Below, piece by piece: positions 24,327-34,670 of a DNA stretch of 64,000 nt. How positions within the stretch are numbered: position 1 is the first letter of the stretch; each line of letters opens with the position of its first letter. The notes under the pieces are model-generated. The model was given only the letters and a program-made list of their open reading frames with translations, did not search any database and was not told where the DNA came from. This stretch comes from Pseudomonas bijieensis (GTDB lineage Bacteria; Pseudomonadota; Gammaproteobacteria; Pseudomonadales; Pseudomonadaceae): contig NZ_CP048810.1 of assembly GCF_013347965.1 (NCBI RefSeq), positions 4,277,501 through 4,341,500 of the forward strand, read 5' to 3'. The position numbers and the translations under genes were made by a program.

Positions 24327-25796
24327 ATGAGTACCCATGCAGTACAGAAGCAGGGCCAGAACAACGCCACCATTCTTGAAAGCATCATCGCCCAGACTCA
24401 CCTGACTCCGGACGATGACGCCTACGACATTGCCAAGCGCGGCGTGTCTGCGTTCATCGAAGAGCTGCTCAAGCCGCAAAACAGCGGTGAGCCGGTCAAG
24501 AAGGCCATGGTAGACCGCATGATCGCCGAGATCGATGCCAAGCTCAGTCGCCAGATGGACGAAATCCTCCACCACCCGCAATTCCAGGCATTGGAGTCGG
24601 CATGGCGCGGTTTGCAACTGCTGGTGGACCGCACCGACTTCCGCGAAAACATCAAGATAGAAATGCTCAACGTTTCCAAGGACGACTTGTTGGACGACTT
24701 CGAGGATTCGCCAGAAGTCATGCAGTCAGGCCTGTACAAGCATATCTACACCGCTGAATACGGTCAGTTCGGTGGGCAGCCGGTAGGAGCGGTCATCGCT
24801 AACTACTTCATGTCCCCAAGCTCGCCGGACGTGAAATTGATGCAGTACGTGTCCAGTGTCGCCTGCATGTCCCATGCGCCGTTCATCGCAGCGGCCGGTC
24901 CGAAGTTCTTTGGCCTGGAGAGCTTCACTGGTCTGCCGGACCTCAAGGACTTGAAAGACCACTTCGAAGGTCCGCAATTCGCCAAGTGGCAGAGCTTCCG
25001 TCAATCGGAAGATGCTCGCTATTTTGCTCTGACCGTCCCGCGCTTCCTGTTGCGCAACCCCTATGATCCGCAAGAGAACCCGGTCAAGGCGTTCGTCTAC
25101 AAGGAAACCGTTGCCAACAGTCACGAGCACTATCTGTGGGGCAACACCGCCTATGCATTCGGTACAAGGCTGACCGACAGCTTTGCCAAGTTCCGCTGGT
25201 GCCCGAACATCGTCGGTCCTCAAAGCGGTGGCGCGGTTGAAGACCTGCCATTGCATCACTTCGAAAGCATGGGCGAAATCGAAACCAAGATCCCGACCGA
25301 AGTGCTGGTGTCCGACCGGCGCGAATACGAATTGGCCGAGGAGGGCTTCATCTCCCTGACCATGCGCAAAGGCAGTGACAACGCTGCGTTCTTCTCTGCC
25401 AGTTCCGTGCAGAAGCCGAAGTTCTTTGGTATCGGCGCCGAGGACAAGCATGCAGAGCTGAACTACAAGCTTGGCACTCAGTTGCCATACATGATGATCG
25501 TCAATCGGCTGGCTCACTACTTGAAGGTCCTGCAGCGCGAGCAATTGGGGTCATGGAAGGAGCGCACGGACCTGGAGCGCGAGCTCAACAACTGGATCCG
25601 CCAGTACGTGGCCGACCAGGAGAACCCTAGCGCCGAAGTCCGTGGTCGCCGTCCGCTGCGTGCAGCGAAGATCATTGTCAGTGACGTGGAAGGTGAGCCT
25701 GGCTGGTATCGCGTTGGCCTGAACGTACGGCCTCACTTCAAGTACATGGGCGCCGATTTCACGCTGTCGTTGGTTGGCAAGCTGGACAAGGTGTAG
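24327..25796 (+). CDS. tssC: T6SS contractile sheath large subunit TssC
   Basis: A 489-residue VipB-family protein, the major sheath subunit. Characteristic segments include 'LHHPQFQALESAWRGLQLLV', 'EYGQFGGQPVGAVIANY', and the C-terminal 'YRVGLNVRPHFKYMGADFTL'. It directly follows tssB (25 bases) with its own AAGGA ribosome binding site. Length is typical for the family. Confidence 0.96.
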   Translation: MSTHAVQKQGQNNATILESIIAQTHLTPDDDAYDIAKRGVSAFIEELLKPQNSGEPVKKAMVDRMIAEIDAKLSRQMDEILHHPQFQALESAWRGLQLLVDRTDFRENIKIEMLNVSKDDLLDDFEDSPEVMQSGLYKHIYTAEYGQFGGQPVGAVIANYFMSPSSPDVKLMQYVSSVACMSHAPFIAAAGPKFFGLESFTGLPDLKDLKDHFEGPQFAKWQSFRQSEDARYFALTVPRFLLRNPYDPQENPVKAFVYKETVANSHEHYLWGNTAYAFGTRLTDSFAKFRWCPNIVGPQSGGAVEDLPLHHFESMGEIETKIPTEVLVSDRREYELAEEGFISLTMRKGSDNAAFFSASSVQKPKFFGIGAEDKHAELNYKLGTQLPYMMIVNRLAHYLKVLQREQLGSWKERTDLERELNNWIRQYVADQENPSAEVRGRRPLRAAKIIVSDVEGEPGWYRVGLNVRPHFKYMGADFTLSLVGKLDKV

Positions 25797-25804
25797 GCGC
25801 GCTC

Positions 25805-26215
25805 ATGACGTATGGCAGCCTTTTCGAGCGCCTGGCAGGTGATTCTGAAAAGCGCGCGGGTTTGAACCGCGAGGTTTGTGTCGTGACATCGGTGGCTGCG
25901 CATCTGGCCAAGATGCTCAGCACCCGGGCGGGTAGCGTGCAGACACTCTCCGATTATGGGCTGCCGGACCTCAATGACATGCGCTTGAGCCTGCACGACG
26001 CGAGGAGTCAGGCCCGCAAGGCGATCGAGATCTTCATCAAGACCTACGAGCCACGCCTCAGAAATGTCTGTGTCGTTTCAATGCCCAGTAACGCCGATCA
26101 ACTTCGCCTGTCCTTCAGCATCGACGCTTTGCTGGACGTGGAGGGGGTCAGGCGGCAGGTCAGCTTTTCCGCATGCCTGGACGGCAGCGGCCAAGTCAAG
26201 GTCAGACAAGGATAG
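25805..26215 (+). CDS. tssE: T6SS baseplate protein TssE (gp25-like)
   Basis: A 136-residue gp25/GPW family baseplate wedge protein that starts sheath polymerisation. The visible core is 'VAAHLAKMLSTRAGSVQTLS' followed by 'DYGLPDLNDM'. It begins eight bases after the tssC stop with a weak ribosome binding site, so it is probably translated at a lower level than the sheath subunits. Confidence 0.9.
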   Translation: MTYGSLFERLAGDSEKRAGLNREVCVVTSVAAHLAKMLSTRAGSVQTLSDYGLPDLNDMRLSLHDARSQARKAIEIFIKTYEPRLRNVCVVSMPSNADQLRLSFSIDALLDVEGVRRQVSFSACLDGSGQVKVRQG

Positions 26216-26221
26216 CCATAC

Positions 26222-28009
26222 ATGTCGTTCAATCATTACTACCAGAGTGAGCTGACGGCGCTCCGCCAGCTGGGTCGGTGTTTCGCCGAACGTAACCCAG
26301 CGCTGGCCCCCTTTCTGGGGCAGGCCGGACGGGACCCGGATGTGGAGCGGCTACTGGAGGGGTTTGCCTTTCTGACCGGGCGACTGCGCCAGAAGCTCGA
26401 TGACCAATTGCCGGAGCTGAGCCATTCGCTGATGCAGCTATTGTGGCCGAACTACATGCGGCCATTGCCAGCCTTCAGCATCTTGCAGTTCGATCCGCAG
26501 CGGCGATCCGGCCCCGCGTTGCGGGTGGAACGCGATACGCCGGTCGAAAGTAAACCTGTCCAGCAGGTGCGTTGCCGTTTCCTGACGTGTTACCCGACCG
26601 AGGTGCTGGCGCTTGATCTGACCAGGTTGAGTTATTCAGTGAAAGGGGATGGGTCGCTGTTGAGCCTGCGTCTGGAGATGTGTTGCGACGGTCATTTGGG
26701 CGAACTGCAACTGAGCCATTTGCGTCTGCACCTGACCGGCGAGCGTTACATCAGCCAGATGCTCTACATCAGTCTGTTGCGCAACCTCGAGGGTATCGAG
26801 CTGATTCCGCTGGACGGCGCTGGCGCAGCTTTGCAGGCGGCAGACGGCAGCCCAATGACGTTCAGGATCCCAGCCGCTAGTGTCCAGCCAGTAGGCTTTG
26901 CCGAAGAGGAAGCGCTGATCCCGTATCCGCTGAATACCTTTCGCGGCTATCGCTACCTGCAGGAATATTTCGCTTTCCAGGACAAGTTCCTGTTCGTCGA
27001 TATCCATGGCCTGGACGTGATCAACATTGCACCGCACAGCAGTGTCGAACAGATGCGGGGCCTGGAACTGCGCTTCGATATTGGCAAAAGTGGTATCCAG
27101 CGGATGCGTCCGACACTGGATAACATAAAGCTGTACTGCACGCCGATCGTCAATCTGTTCAAACATGACGCGCAGCCGATCCGCCTGGACAGCAAACAGG
27201 ACGAATATCTGCTGCTGCCGGCCGATTATGACCAGGAGCACTGCGGCGTGTTTTCGGTCGAAAGCGTCACTGGCTGGAACCCCGGCGGCCTGGGTTATCA
27301 GGCCTATGTGCCGTTCGAATCCTTCGAGCATGATTCAAGCTTCGATGTGCCCCACAGCAGACCCTACTACAGCGTTCGTCAGCGTCCTTCATTGCTGCAC
27401 GGTGGCCTGGACACCTGCCTGGGCTTCGGTGTCCGCCACACTCACCTCCATGAAACCCTGTCTATCGAGTTGATGTGCACCAACCAGAACCTGCCGCGCC
27501 AGCTAAAGCCGGGTGACATCGACCAGCCCGGTGAGAAAAGCCCTGAATCACTGAGTTTCCGCAACATAGGTCCGGTCACTTCGAGCTTCGCCCCTCCGCT
27601 CAATCGCGATTTCCTCTGGAAGCTGATCAGCAACATGTCACTCAACTACCTGTCGCTGGCGGACGTCAATGCGCTCAAGGTGATTCTCGAAACCTATGAT
27701 TTTCCGCGTTACTACGACGAACAGACAGAGAAGGTCAGCAAGCGTTTGCTGGACGGGCTCAAGTCGATCAGGCACCAGCATGTCGACCGTCTGCACCGGG
27801 GCTTGCCGGTTCGTGGCTTGCGCACCGAGCTGACCATCGACCCGCAGGGTTACATCGGCGAGGGCGACCTGTTCGTCTTCGCGTCGGTCCTCAACGAGTT
27901 TTTCGCGCTTTATGCCAGCCTCAATTCGTACCACGAACTACGGGTGAACAGCACACAAGGAGAGGTCTACCAATGGACACCCCGCATGGGCCAGCAGCCG
28001 CTTCTATAA
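26222..28009 (+). CDS. tssF: T6SS baseplate protein TssF
   Basis: A 595-residue VasA/ImpG-type baseplate wedge protein. The start 'FNHYYQSELTALRQLGRCFA' and the following 'FAERNPALAPFLG' are family signatures, as is 'HSLMQLLWPNYMRPLPAFSI'. The ATG follows AAGGATAG. Its last 37 bases overlap the start of tssG, which suggests coupled production of the TssF2-TssG wedge. Confidence 0.93.
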   Translation: MSFNHYYQSELTALRQLGRCFAERNPALAPFLGQAGRDPDVERLLEGFAFLTGRLRQKLDDQLPELSHSLMQLLWPNYMRPLPAFSILQFDPQRRSGPALRVERDTPVESKPVQQVRCRFLTCYPTEVLALDLTRLSYSVKGDGSLLSLRLEMCCDGHLGELQLSHLRLHLTGERYISQMLYISLLRNLEGIELIPLDGAGAALQAADGSPMTFRIPAASVQPVGFAEEEALIPYPLNTFRGYRYLQEYFAFQDKFLFVDIHGLDVINIAPHSSVEQMRGLELRFDIGKSGIQRMRPTLDNIKLYCTPIVNLFKHDAQPIRLDSKQDEYLLLPADYDQEHCGVFSVESVTGWNPGGLGYQAYVPFESFEHDSSFDVPHSRPYYSVRQRPSLLHGGLDTCLGFGVRHTHLHETLSIELMCTNQNLPRQLKPGDIDQPGEKSPESLSFRNIGPVTSSFAPPLNRDFLWKLISNMSLNYLSLADVNALKVILETYDFPRYYDEQTEKVSKRLLDGLKSIRHQHVDRLHRGLPVRGLRTELTIDPQGYIGEGDLFVFASVLNEFFALYASLNSYHELRVNSTQGEVYQWTPRMGQQPLL

Positions 28010-28977
28010 GCGTGCTGACACGAGGGATACGCGAGTACTCGCTATTTCAGGCCGTGTTGTTGGTCGTTGATCGGCTGCGCGAGGCTCATCCAGCGCTCGA
28101 TGATGACGCGCTGTATGACCGGCTGGAATTCCGAGCCAACCCAAGCCTGGGGTTCCCCGCCAGCGACATTGATCGTGTGGAGTTTTTCGAAGAGCACGGC
28201 CAGGTGCGGGCGCGCCTGAGCATGAATCTGGTCAGCCTGGTAGGGGCAGGGTCGCCGCTACCGGCGTTCTATGGTGAACAGGCCTTGGGGGAAGGGGATG
28301 GCAATCCGACGCGCGACTTTCTCGACGTTTTCCATCACCGCCTTCAACGGCTGATGCTACCGATCTGGCGCAAGTATCGTTATTGCGCAAGCTTTCAGAG
28401 CGGTGCTCAAGACCCGTTTTCCGAGCAGCTGTTTGCGCTGATCGGCCTGGGCGGCGAAGACATTCGCAAGGCCAGCCAACTGAACTGGAAGCGTCTGCTG
28501 CCGTACCTGGGCCTGCTGAGTCTTCGTGCTCATTCGGCGGCTCTGATAGAGGCCGTGCTGCGTTATTACTTCAAGCATGCCGAACTGAACCTTGAACAGT
28601 GCATCGAGCGGCGCGTGGACATCCTTGGCGAACAGCGCAATCGCCTGGGGAGCGCCAACAGCCTGCTGAGCCAAGACCTGGTGCTCGGCGAACGGGTGCG
28701 CGACCGCAGCGGCAAGTTCCGGATCCATATCAGCGAACTGGATTGGCAGCGTTTTCACGAATTCCTGCCCATCGGCACCGGTTACCAGCCGTTGTGCTCG
28801 CTGGTGCGATTCACCCTGCGTGATCCCCTCGAATATGACATTCGCCTGGTCCTGCGCCAGCAGGAAATTCGTGAGCTGTGCATGGGTGAACAGAATACCT
28901 GTCGCCTGGGATGGACCAGTTGGCTGGGGCACGAGCGCGCCGATGGCGTAGTGATCCTCGGCAGCAAAATTCACTAG
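27973..28977 (+). CDS. tssG: T6SS baseplate protein TssG
   Basis: A 334-residue VasB/ImpH-type baseplate protein. Family features are 'FQAVLLVVDRLREAHP', 'RFRANPSLGFP'-like sequence (here 'EFRANPSLGFPASDI') and 'FYGEQAL' near residue 105. The ATG at 27973 has AAGGAGAGG upstream, all within tssF, so the 37-base overlap is real rather than an annotation artefact. Confidence 0.92.
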   Translation: MDTPHGPAAASISVLTRGIREYSLFQAVLLVVDRLREAHPALDDDALYDRLEFRANPSLGFPASDIDRVEFFEEHGQVRARLSMNLVSLVGAGSPLPAFYGEQALGEGDGNPTRDFLDVFHHRLQRLMLPIWRKYRYCASFQSGAQDPFSEQLFALIGLGGEDIRKASQLNWKRLLPYLGLLSLRAHSAALIEAVLRYYFKHAELNLEQCIERRVDILGEQRNRLGSANSLLSQDLVLGERVRDRSGKFRIHISELDWQRFHEFLPIGTGYQPLCSLVRFTLRDPLEYDIRLVLRQQEIRELCMGEQNTCRLGWTSWLGHERADGVVILGSKIH

Positions 28978-28988
28978 GAATGGATGAC

Positions 28989-31574
28989 ATGATCAACGTA
29001 GACCTTCAGCAACTGATTCAGGCATTGGACGCCGAAACCAGGAGCGATCTGGAGCGCTCGGCCGAGCAATGCATCGCGCGTGGCGCAGACAAGGTCCTGG
29101 TGGAAGACTTGATGCTGGGCTTGCTGGAGCGTCCGCAAGGCCTGCTCGCGCGAGCCTTGCAAGATGCCCAGGTCAGCGCGGGTGAACTGAGCGCCGCCCT
29201 GCAACCACGGATGGGGCACAGTGCTTCGCGCAACCCGGTATTCGCCCCAGCGCTGGTGCAATGGTTACAGGATGCCCTGCTGGTGGCCAATCTCGAGCTG
29301 GGCCTTAGCCAGGTCGGACAAGCCGCGTTGATCCTGGCGTTGCTGCGCAACCCGCTTCGTTACGCAGGGAGTGCTTATCATGCGCTGCTCACCCGGCTGA
29401 ATATCGATCGGTTGAAAGATTTCGCCTTGTCGCAACAGGCTCAACCGGTCGCCGATCAGACCGCCAAACCGGGCGACTCCCTGCTGGCGCGCTTTACCCA
29501 TGACCTGACTCGGCAGGCCCGCGAAGGCCAGCTCGACCCGGTGCTTTGTCGCGACGGTGAAATCCGGCAGATGATCGATATCCTCGTTCGTCGCCGCAAG
29601 AACAACCCAATCGTGGTCGGTGAGGCTGGAGTGGGCAAGACCGCCATCGTCGAGGGGCTGGCGTTGCGCATCGCCGCAGGGGAAGTACCGTCAGTGCTCG
29701 AAGATGTCGAGCTGCTTTCGCTGGATATGGGGCTGCTGCAGGCCGGCGCCGGCATCAAGGGTGAATTCGAGCGTCGTCTCAAGGGGGTGATCGACGAGGT
29801 CAAGACTTCGCCGAAATCCATCATTCTGTTCATCGATGAGGCCCACACCTTGGTTGGTGCGGGCAGCAGCGCGGGGGCCGCCGATGCGGCCAACCTGCTC
29901 AAGCCAGCCTTGGCCCGGGGCGAGCTGCGCACGATCGCGGCCACTACCTGGACCGAGTACAAAAAATACTTTGAGAAAGACCCAGCCCTGGCCCGTCGTT
30001 TCCAACCGGTGCAATTGCACGAGCCCACTGTCAGCGAGGCGGTGACCATCCTGCGTGGCCTGGCCCGCGTCTACGAGAACAGTCACGGCATTTACCTGCG
30101 TGATGACGCGGTGGTCGCGGCGGCGCAATTGTCGGCCCGCTACCTGGCTGGTCGTCAGTTGCCAGACAAGGCTGTGGATGTACTGGACACCGCCTGCGCT
30201 CGCGTACGCATCAGCCTGGCCGCTGCGCCGCAAAGCCTGGAGCGAATACGCAGCGAGCTGGCCGAAGGCGAGCGTCAGCGCCAGGCGCTGCGCCGTGATG
30301 GGCAGGCCGGTTTATCGATCGATCTTCAGGCGCTAGAAGCGCTGGAGGCCCGCCTGGAGGCCATCGAAGACGAGTGCCGAGCGCTGGAAACCCAATGGAC
30401 CGAGCAACGTATTCTTGCGCAACGCCTGTTGTCGCTTCGTCAACAATTGGCCAGGGCACGGGAATCCGAGCAGGATCAAACCCACGGTGTCGAAGCCCTG
30501 GAAGCGGCGCTGCATGAAACACACGGCACGTTGGTGGCTGCGCAGGCTCAGGAGCGCTTGGTCAGCTTCGAAGTTTGCCCGCGACTGGTCGCCGAGGTCA
30601 TCAGTGCCTGGACCGGTGTACCGCTGGCGCAACTGGCCCGAGAGCACAATTTGAAAGTCGCCAGTTTCGCGGCGGACCTGCGTGCGCGTATTCGTGGTCA
30701 GGAGCCAGCTGTACAGGCGCTTGATCGCGCGATGCGTGCCGCCGCCGCAGGCCTGAACAAACCCGACGCCCCAGTGGGCGTGTTTCTGCTGGTGGGGCCC
30801 AGTGGCGTCGGCAAGACTGAGACGGCGCATGCCCTGGCCGACTTGCTCTATGGCGGTGATCGTTTCATCACCACGCTCAACATGACTGAATTCCAGGAGA
30901 AACATACCGTTTCGCGGTTGATCGGCGCACCGCCGGGCTACGTTGGTTTTGGCGAAGGTGGCATGCTCACCGAAGCCGTGCGGAAAAAGCCTTATTGCGT
31001 GGTGCTGCTCGATGAAATCGAAAAAGCCGACCCGGATGTGTTGAACCTGTTCTACCAGATATTCGACAAAGGCTTGGCCAACGATGGGGAAGGGCGGGAG
31101 ATTGATTTTCGCAATACCTTGATTCTGATGACGTCGAACCTGGGCAGTGAGCGCATCGACGAACTGTGCGAAAACGGCGCACACCCGAGCGCCGAAAGCC
31201 TCGAAGAGTCCATTCGCCCGATCCTCAGTAAACATTTCAAACCCGCTCTGTTAGCCCGCATGTGCGTGGTGCCGTACTACCCGGTCAGCGGGCCGGTGTT
31301 GCGTGAGCTGGTGACGATCAAACTCGACCGCATGGGCGAGCGGCTGCGCCGTCGTCACTTGGGCTTCAGTTACTGCGGCCAACTTGTGAACCATCTGGTC
31401 GCGCGTTGCAGTCGCAATGATCGCGGCGCACGACTGATTGACCAACTGCTTGACCTGCACCTGATGCCGCTGGTTGCCGACCGGTTGCTCGCGGCCATGG
31501 CCGGCGACGAACAGCTGCGGCATGTACACGCCGTGCTCAACGGCGATGCCAGCATTGCGTGTGAGTTCTCCTGA
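28989..31574 (+). CDS. tssH: T6SS sheath-recycling ATPase TssH (ClpV, H2 type)
   Basis: An 861-residue AAA+ unfoldase that disassembles contracted TssBC sheath. The N-domain starts 'MINVDLQQLIQALDAETR'. Walker A motifs are GEAGVGKT (about residue 211) and GPSGVGKT (about 603), with a ClpB-type middle coiled coil at about 410-540. I chose the ATG at 28989, nine bases after AGGA; an ATG three codons upstream abuts the AGGA too closely. It differs strongly in its N-domain from the second ClpV at the right edge, so the two belong to different T6SSs. Confidence 0.94.
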   Translation: MINVDLQQLIQALDAETRSDLERSAEQCIARGADKVLVEDLMLGLLERPQGLLARALQDAQVSAGELSAALQPRMGHSASRNPVFAPALVQWLQDALLVANLELGLSQVGQAALILALLRNPLRYAGSAYHALLTRLNIDRLKDFALSQQAQPVADQTAKPGDSLLARFTHDLTRQAREGQLDPVLCRDGEIRQMIDILVRRRKNNPIVVGEAGVGKTAIVEGLALRIAAGEVPSVLEDVELLSLDMGLLQAGAGIKGEFERRLKGVIDEVKTSPKSIILFIDEAHTLVGAGSSAGAADAANLLKPALARGELRTIAATTWTEYKKYFEKDPALARRFQPVQLHEPTVSEAVTILRGLARVYENSHGIYLRDDAVVAAAQLSARYLAGRQLPDKAVDVLDTACARVRISLAAAPQSLERIRSELAEGERQRQALRRDGQAGLSIDLQALEALEARLEAIEDECRALETQWTEQRILAQRLLSLRQQLARARESEQDQTHGVEALEAALHETHGTLVAAQAQERLVSFEVCPRLVAEVISAWTGVPLAQLAREHNLKVASFAADLRARIRGQEPAVQALDRAMRAAAAGLNKPDAPVGVFLLVGPSGVGKTETAHALADLLYGGDRFITTLNMTEFQEKHTVSRLIGAPPGYVGFGEGGMLTEAVRKKPYCVVLLDEIEKADPDVLNLFYQIFDKGLANDGEGREIDFRNTLILMTSNLGSERIDELCENGAHPSAESLEESIRPILSKHFKPALLARMCVVPYYPVSGPVLRELVTIKLDRMGERLRRRHLGFSYCGQLVNHLVARCSRNDRGARLIDQLLDLHLMPLVADRLLAAMAGDEQLRHVHAVLNGDASIACEFS

Positions 31575-31584
31575 GGTGGGTGCG

Positions 31585-33102
31585 ATGTTCAAGAAACTCT
31601 CGCAACCGCTGGACTATGCCGAGGCACTTTTGGCGCAGTTTTCCAACCTTTCACGCTTGGTGGACGGTGCTGAGCTGGTGGGGAATTTCATTCAGGGGGT
31701 TGCGCGGCTCAGTGGCTGTGAACTGGTGCAGTTGTACCTGCTCGATGCCACTCGCGCCCGCCTGGAAATGAACACCGAGTATCTGGAAGGCCTGGTGCAA
31801 TTTCGTGACCCGCAAAGCCTGTCCTCCGATTATCACGCTGAGCAATTGTTGCAATTTTCCCTACGCCAGAACCGTGTGGTATGCCTCGGCGCGCTAAGTG
31901 ACAGTGTGCACGAAACCCGTTTTCTGCCCGCGCGGGCCACACCATGGCAGTCGCTGCTTTGTGTGCCCCTGGTCGACCCGCAGGATGAGGTTGGTGGCTT
32001 GTTGTTGTGCGCCAGCAATCAGCACCTCGACTTGCATGGGGTCGCTGAATCCCTGGGACGTCTTGGGACCTTTGCACTTGGTCAGATGCATCTGTTGCAG
32101 CGCCTGCGCGGTCCTGTCGACGAGTCGGTGTCCGATGCCACAAGCTTGCCGAGCGGTATCAGTTACGGCCTGATCGGCAAGAGCGTCGCCATGCGCAAGA
32201 CCTGCTCGTTGCTCAGTAAAGTACTGCATAGCCCCTATACCGTCCTGCTGCGGGGTGAGACCGGTACCGGCAAGGAAGTCGTGGCCCGGGTCCTCCATGA
32301 TTACGGTCCGCGTCGATCCAAGGCGTTTATCGTGCAGAACTGTGCGGCGGTTCCCGAGAACTTACTGGAGAGTGAGCTTTTCGGCTATCGCAAGGGCGCG
32401 TTCACCGGTGCCGACCGAGACCGTGCCGGGCTGTTCGACGCGGCCAACGGCGGCACGCTGTTGCTCGATGAAATCGGCGATATGCCGTTGTCCCTGCAAG
32501 CGAAGTTGTTGCGAGTGTTGCAGGAAGGGGAAATCCGACCGTTGGGTTCCAACGACACTCACCATGTCGACGTGCGCATCATTGCCGCCACTCATCGCGA
32601 CCTGAAGCAGTTGATGGAGGAGGGCAAGTTCCGCGAAGACCTGTATTACCGCCTTGCGCAGTTTCCAATTCAGTTGCCAGCGTTACGTCAGCGCGACGGC
32701 GACATCATCGAGCTGGCGCGGCATTTTGCCGACAAGGCTTGCACACTCCTGAGGCGCGATCCGGTGCGCTGGTCAGACGCGGCACTCGATCACCTGGCTG
32801 CCTACGACTTCCCGGGAAATGTCCGTGAACTCAAGAGCATCGTGGAAAGGGCCGTGCTTTTGTGCGAGAGCGGCGAATTGCTCGTCGAGCATTTTGCGCT
32901 GCACATCCAGACCCCATCCGAGCGCGGCCGCGTGAACCTGCGTGAGCGGATGGAACAGATAGAACGTGGCCTGTTGATCGATTGCCTGCGCGAGAGTGCA
33001 GGCAACAAGACACGTGCCGCCCGCGAACTCGGCCTGCCGCTGCGCACGCTGATCTATCGTCTCGCGCGCCTGAACGTTCAGCGCAGTGATTTCAATGATT
33101 GA
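31585..33102 (+). CDS. Sigma-54-dependent activator of T6SS (Sfa/VasH-like)
   Basis: A 505-residue bacterial enhancer-binding protein. An N-terminal GAF-like sensor (about 20-175) is followed by an AAA+ domain with Walker A GETGTGKE (about residue 224), the sigma-54 contact loop GAFTGA (about 271-276), Walker B '[10 protein letters not shown]' and an arginine-finger region, then a Fis-type helix-turn-helix ('[20 protein letters not shown]'). It occupies the place of sfa2 in HSI-II and is expected to activate T6SS genes with RpoN. The effector sensed by the GAF domain cannot be read from sequence. Confidence 0.92.
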   Translation: MFKKLSQPLDYAEALLAQFSNLSRLVDGAELVGNFIQGVARLSGCELVQLYLLDATRARLEMNTEYLEGLVQFRDPQSLSSDYHAEQLLQFSLRQNRVVCLGALSDSVHETRFLPARATPWQSLLCVPLVDPQDEVGGLLLCASNQHLDLHGVAESLGRLGTFALGQMHLLQRLRGPVDESVSDATSLPSGISYGLIGKSVAMRKTCSLLSKVLHSPYTVLLRGETGTGKEVVARVLHDYGPRRSKAFIVQNCAAVPENLLESELFGYRKGAFTGADRDRAGLFDAANGGTLLLDEIGDMPLSLQAKLLRVLQEGEIRPLGSNDTHHVDVRIIAATHRDLKQLMEEGKFREDLYYRLAQFPIQLPALRQRDGDIIELARHFADKACTLLRRDPVRWSDAALDHLAAYDFPGNVRELKSIVERAVLLCESGELLVEHFALHIQTPSERGRVNLRERMEQIERGLLIDCLRESAGNKTRAARELGLPLRTLIYRLARLNVQRSDFND

Positions 33103-33155
33103 TCCTTGCCCCTCATACCCATCCCAGCCGGCCCTTCATTACTGGAGAAGTTTCC

Positions 33156-33296
33156 ATGCCTTTCTTTACCTGGCGAACCGTTCTGCTGACGCTCCTGATG
33201 TCATTCACCCTCGGCGGTTGTAGTGGCAACTACAAATTCAACGACAGTGATTATCGCCCTCTGGGTGATCCACAGGCGATCAATCGCGGCAAGTGA
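33156..33296 (+). CDS. Small lipoprotein of the T6SS operon (OrfX-like)
   Basis: A 46-residue lipoprotein: signal MPFFTWRTVLLTLLMSFTLGGC with lipobox LGGC, then a 24-residue mature tail (SGNYKFNDSDYRPLGDP and onward). The ATG at 33156 follows GGAG with good spacing; a longer frame from 33099 lacks a ribosome binding site and would bury the lipobox. Its position between the sigma-54 activator and the FHA gene matches the small orfX of HSI-II. Its function is unknown; by position it may sit near TssJ in the outer membrane. Confidence 0.78.
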   Translation: MPFFTWRTVLLTLLMSFTLGGCSGNYKFNDSDYRPLGDPQAINRGK

Positions 33297-33315
33297 CCCA
33301 AGGAACCGTTAAGAG

Positions 33316-34161
33316 ATGGATCTTGTTTTTGAAATGCTGAACGCCAACCAGTTCGTCCCTGTACAGCTGTGTCACAAGACCTTCGGGCCGGGCGGCGGAG
33401 TAATAGGACGGGGCGAGGGTTGCCATTGGATGATCCCCGACCGCGACCGCCTGCTGTCCAAGTGTCACGCGCAGGTCAGCTTCCGTGAGGGCGCGTTTTT
33501 CCTGACCGACACCAGTGGTAACGGTACGACCCATCGCGAAAGCGGCGCGCGCCTGCCTAAGGGCGAACCGGTCCGGATACAGGACGGAGACGCCTACATC
33601 ATGGGTGATTTCGAGATCCTGGCGCGGCTGGTCGCCGGGCCGTCGAACAGCTTTGCCGAAGTCAGCCGCTCAATGCCGGTCGACAGTCTTATTCCCGACG
33701 ATGCCTTCCTGGAACTCGACCCGCTCAAAGCGCTGGATCAACAGGAGCGGCTCTCGCTGGACATCGACGAGCTGATAAATCCTACGGCGGTACCACCGGA
33801 CACCCTTGGACGTGCGGATTATGCGCGTATCGACAGGGAAAGCCTGCTGTTGCCGGAGCTGGTCGAAGAGCCAGTTGAACCAAGGCCTGCGCCCGTCCCG
33901 CCCACCAACGCTATTGATCATTCGCATGACGTTTTTTGGCAGCGCTTCGGTACCGCCTTGGGCATGGATCTCGAAGGCCTGGACAGCGAGGCCCGCGAAG
34001 GTCTGGCGATCAACGCAGCGCTGTTGCTCAAGCAAAGCATCCAGGGTTTGCAACAGAGTCTGGGTACTCGCTCGGAGCTGAAAAGCGAACTGCGCCTGGC
34101 CCAGACCTATGAAGAACAGGTTCGTCTGATTGCCGGCCTGCAAATCGATTACCACGGATGA
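33316..34161 (+). CDS. T6SS FHA-domain protein (Fha/TagH)
   Basis: A 281-residue protein with an N-terminal FHA phosphothreonine-binding domain (about residues 10-100; 'GGVIGRGEGCHWMIPD', 'KCHAQVSF', 'DTSGNGTTH') and an acidic, Pro-containing linker, then a short helical C-terminal domain. FHA proteins read the phosphorylation state set by the T6SS kinase and phosphatase, both encoded at the end of this operon. It corresponds to fha2 in HSI-II. The stop overlaps the tssJ start. Confidence 0.88.
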   Translation: MDLVFEMLNANQFVPVQLCHKTFGPGGGVIGRGEGCHWMIPDRDRLLSKCHAQVSFREGAFFLTDTSGNGTTHRESGARLPKGEPVRIQDGDAYIMGDFEILARLVAGPSNSFAEVSRSMPVDSLIPDDAFLELDPLKALDQQERLSLDIDELINPTAVPPDTLGRADYARIDRESLLLPELVEEPVEPRPAPVPPTNAIDHSHDVFWQRFGTALGMDLEGLDSEAREGLAINAALLLKQSIQGLQQSLGTRSELKSELRLAQTYEEQVRLIAGLQIDYHG

Positions 34162-34670
34162 CGTCCATGTCCCACTGCACGATGCACTTATCCAAGCCTT
34201 TGACGACGCTGGCCATGACCTTGCTGTTGGCCGGTTGCACCGCGCTGTCGCCCTTTTCGACGATGACCAAGCTCAACCTCTCCCTGACGGCCAGTGAGCG
34301 ACTCAACCCCGATATCAATGGGCGACCATCGCCGGTGGTGGTGCGGCTGTTCGAACTCAGGCATCCGGTGGCTTTTGAAAACTCAGATTTCTTCAGCCTC
34401 TATGAGCACGCGAGGGAAACACTGGCCCCTGACCTGGTTTCCAGCGAAGAGCTGGAACTGCGTCCAGGTGAAACCGTCGAGCTCAGGCTCGGTCTCTCTG
34501 GGAATGGCCATTACGTCGGCATAATCGCGGCGTACCGTGACCTGCCACATGTTCGCTGGCGCTACACACTGCCAGTGGTTGCGACACAGTTGACCGAAGC
34601 GAACCTGATCCTCGACCAGGATGGGGTCGCCACTACACTTGAAAGACAGGCCAGGGTAGATGACCGATGA
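34158..34670 (+). CDS. tssJ: T6SS outer-membrane lipoprotein TssJ
   Basis: A 170-residue lipoprotein with lipobox LLAGC (Cys at about residue 27) and a transthyretin-like fold signature ('LNLSLTASERLNPDINGRPS', then 'VVVRLFELRHPVAFENSDFF'). TssJ anchors the TssLM membrane complex to the outer membrane. The ATG overlaps the FHA stop by four bases; starts at 34167 or 34182 would shorten the long signal N-region and are also possible. Confidence 0.9.
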   Translation: MTSMSHCTMHLSKPLTTLAMTLLLAGCTALSPFSTMTKLNLSLTASERLNPDINGRPSPVVVRLFELRHPVAFENSDFFSLYEHARETLAPDLVSSEELELRPGETVELRLGLSGNGHYVGIIAAYRDLPHVRWRYTLPVVATQLTEANLILDQDGVATTLERQARVDDR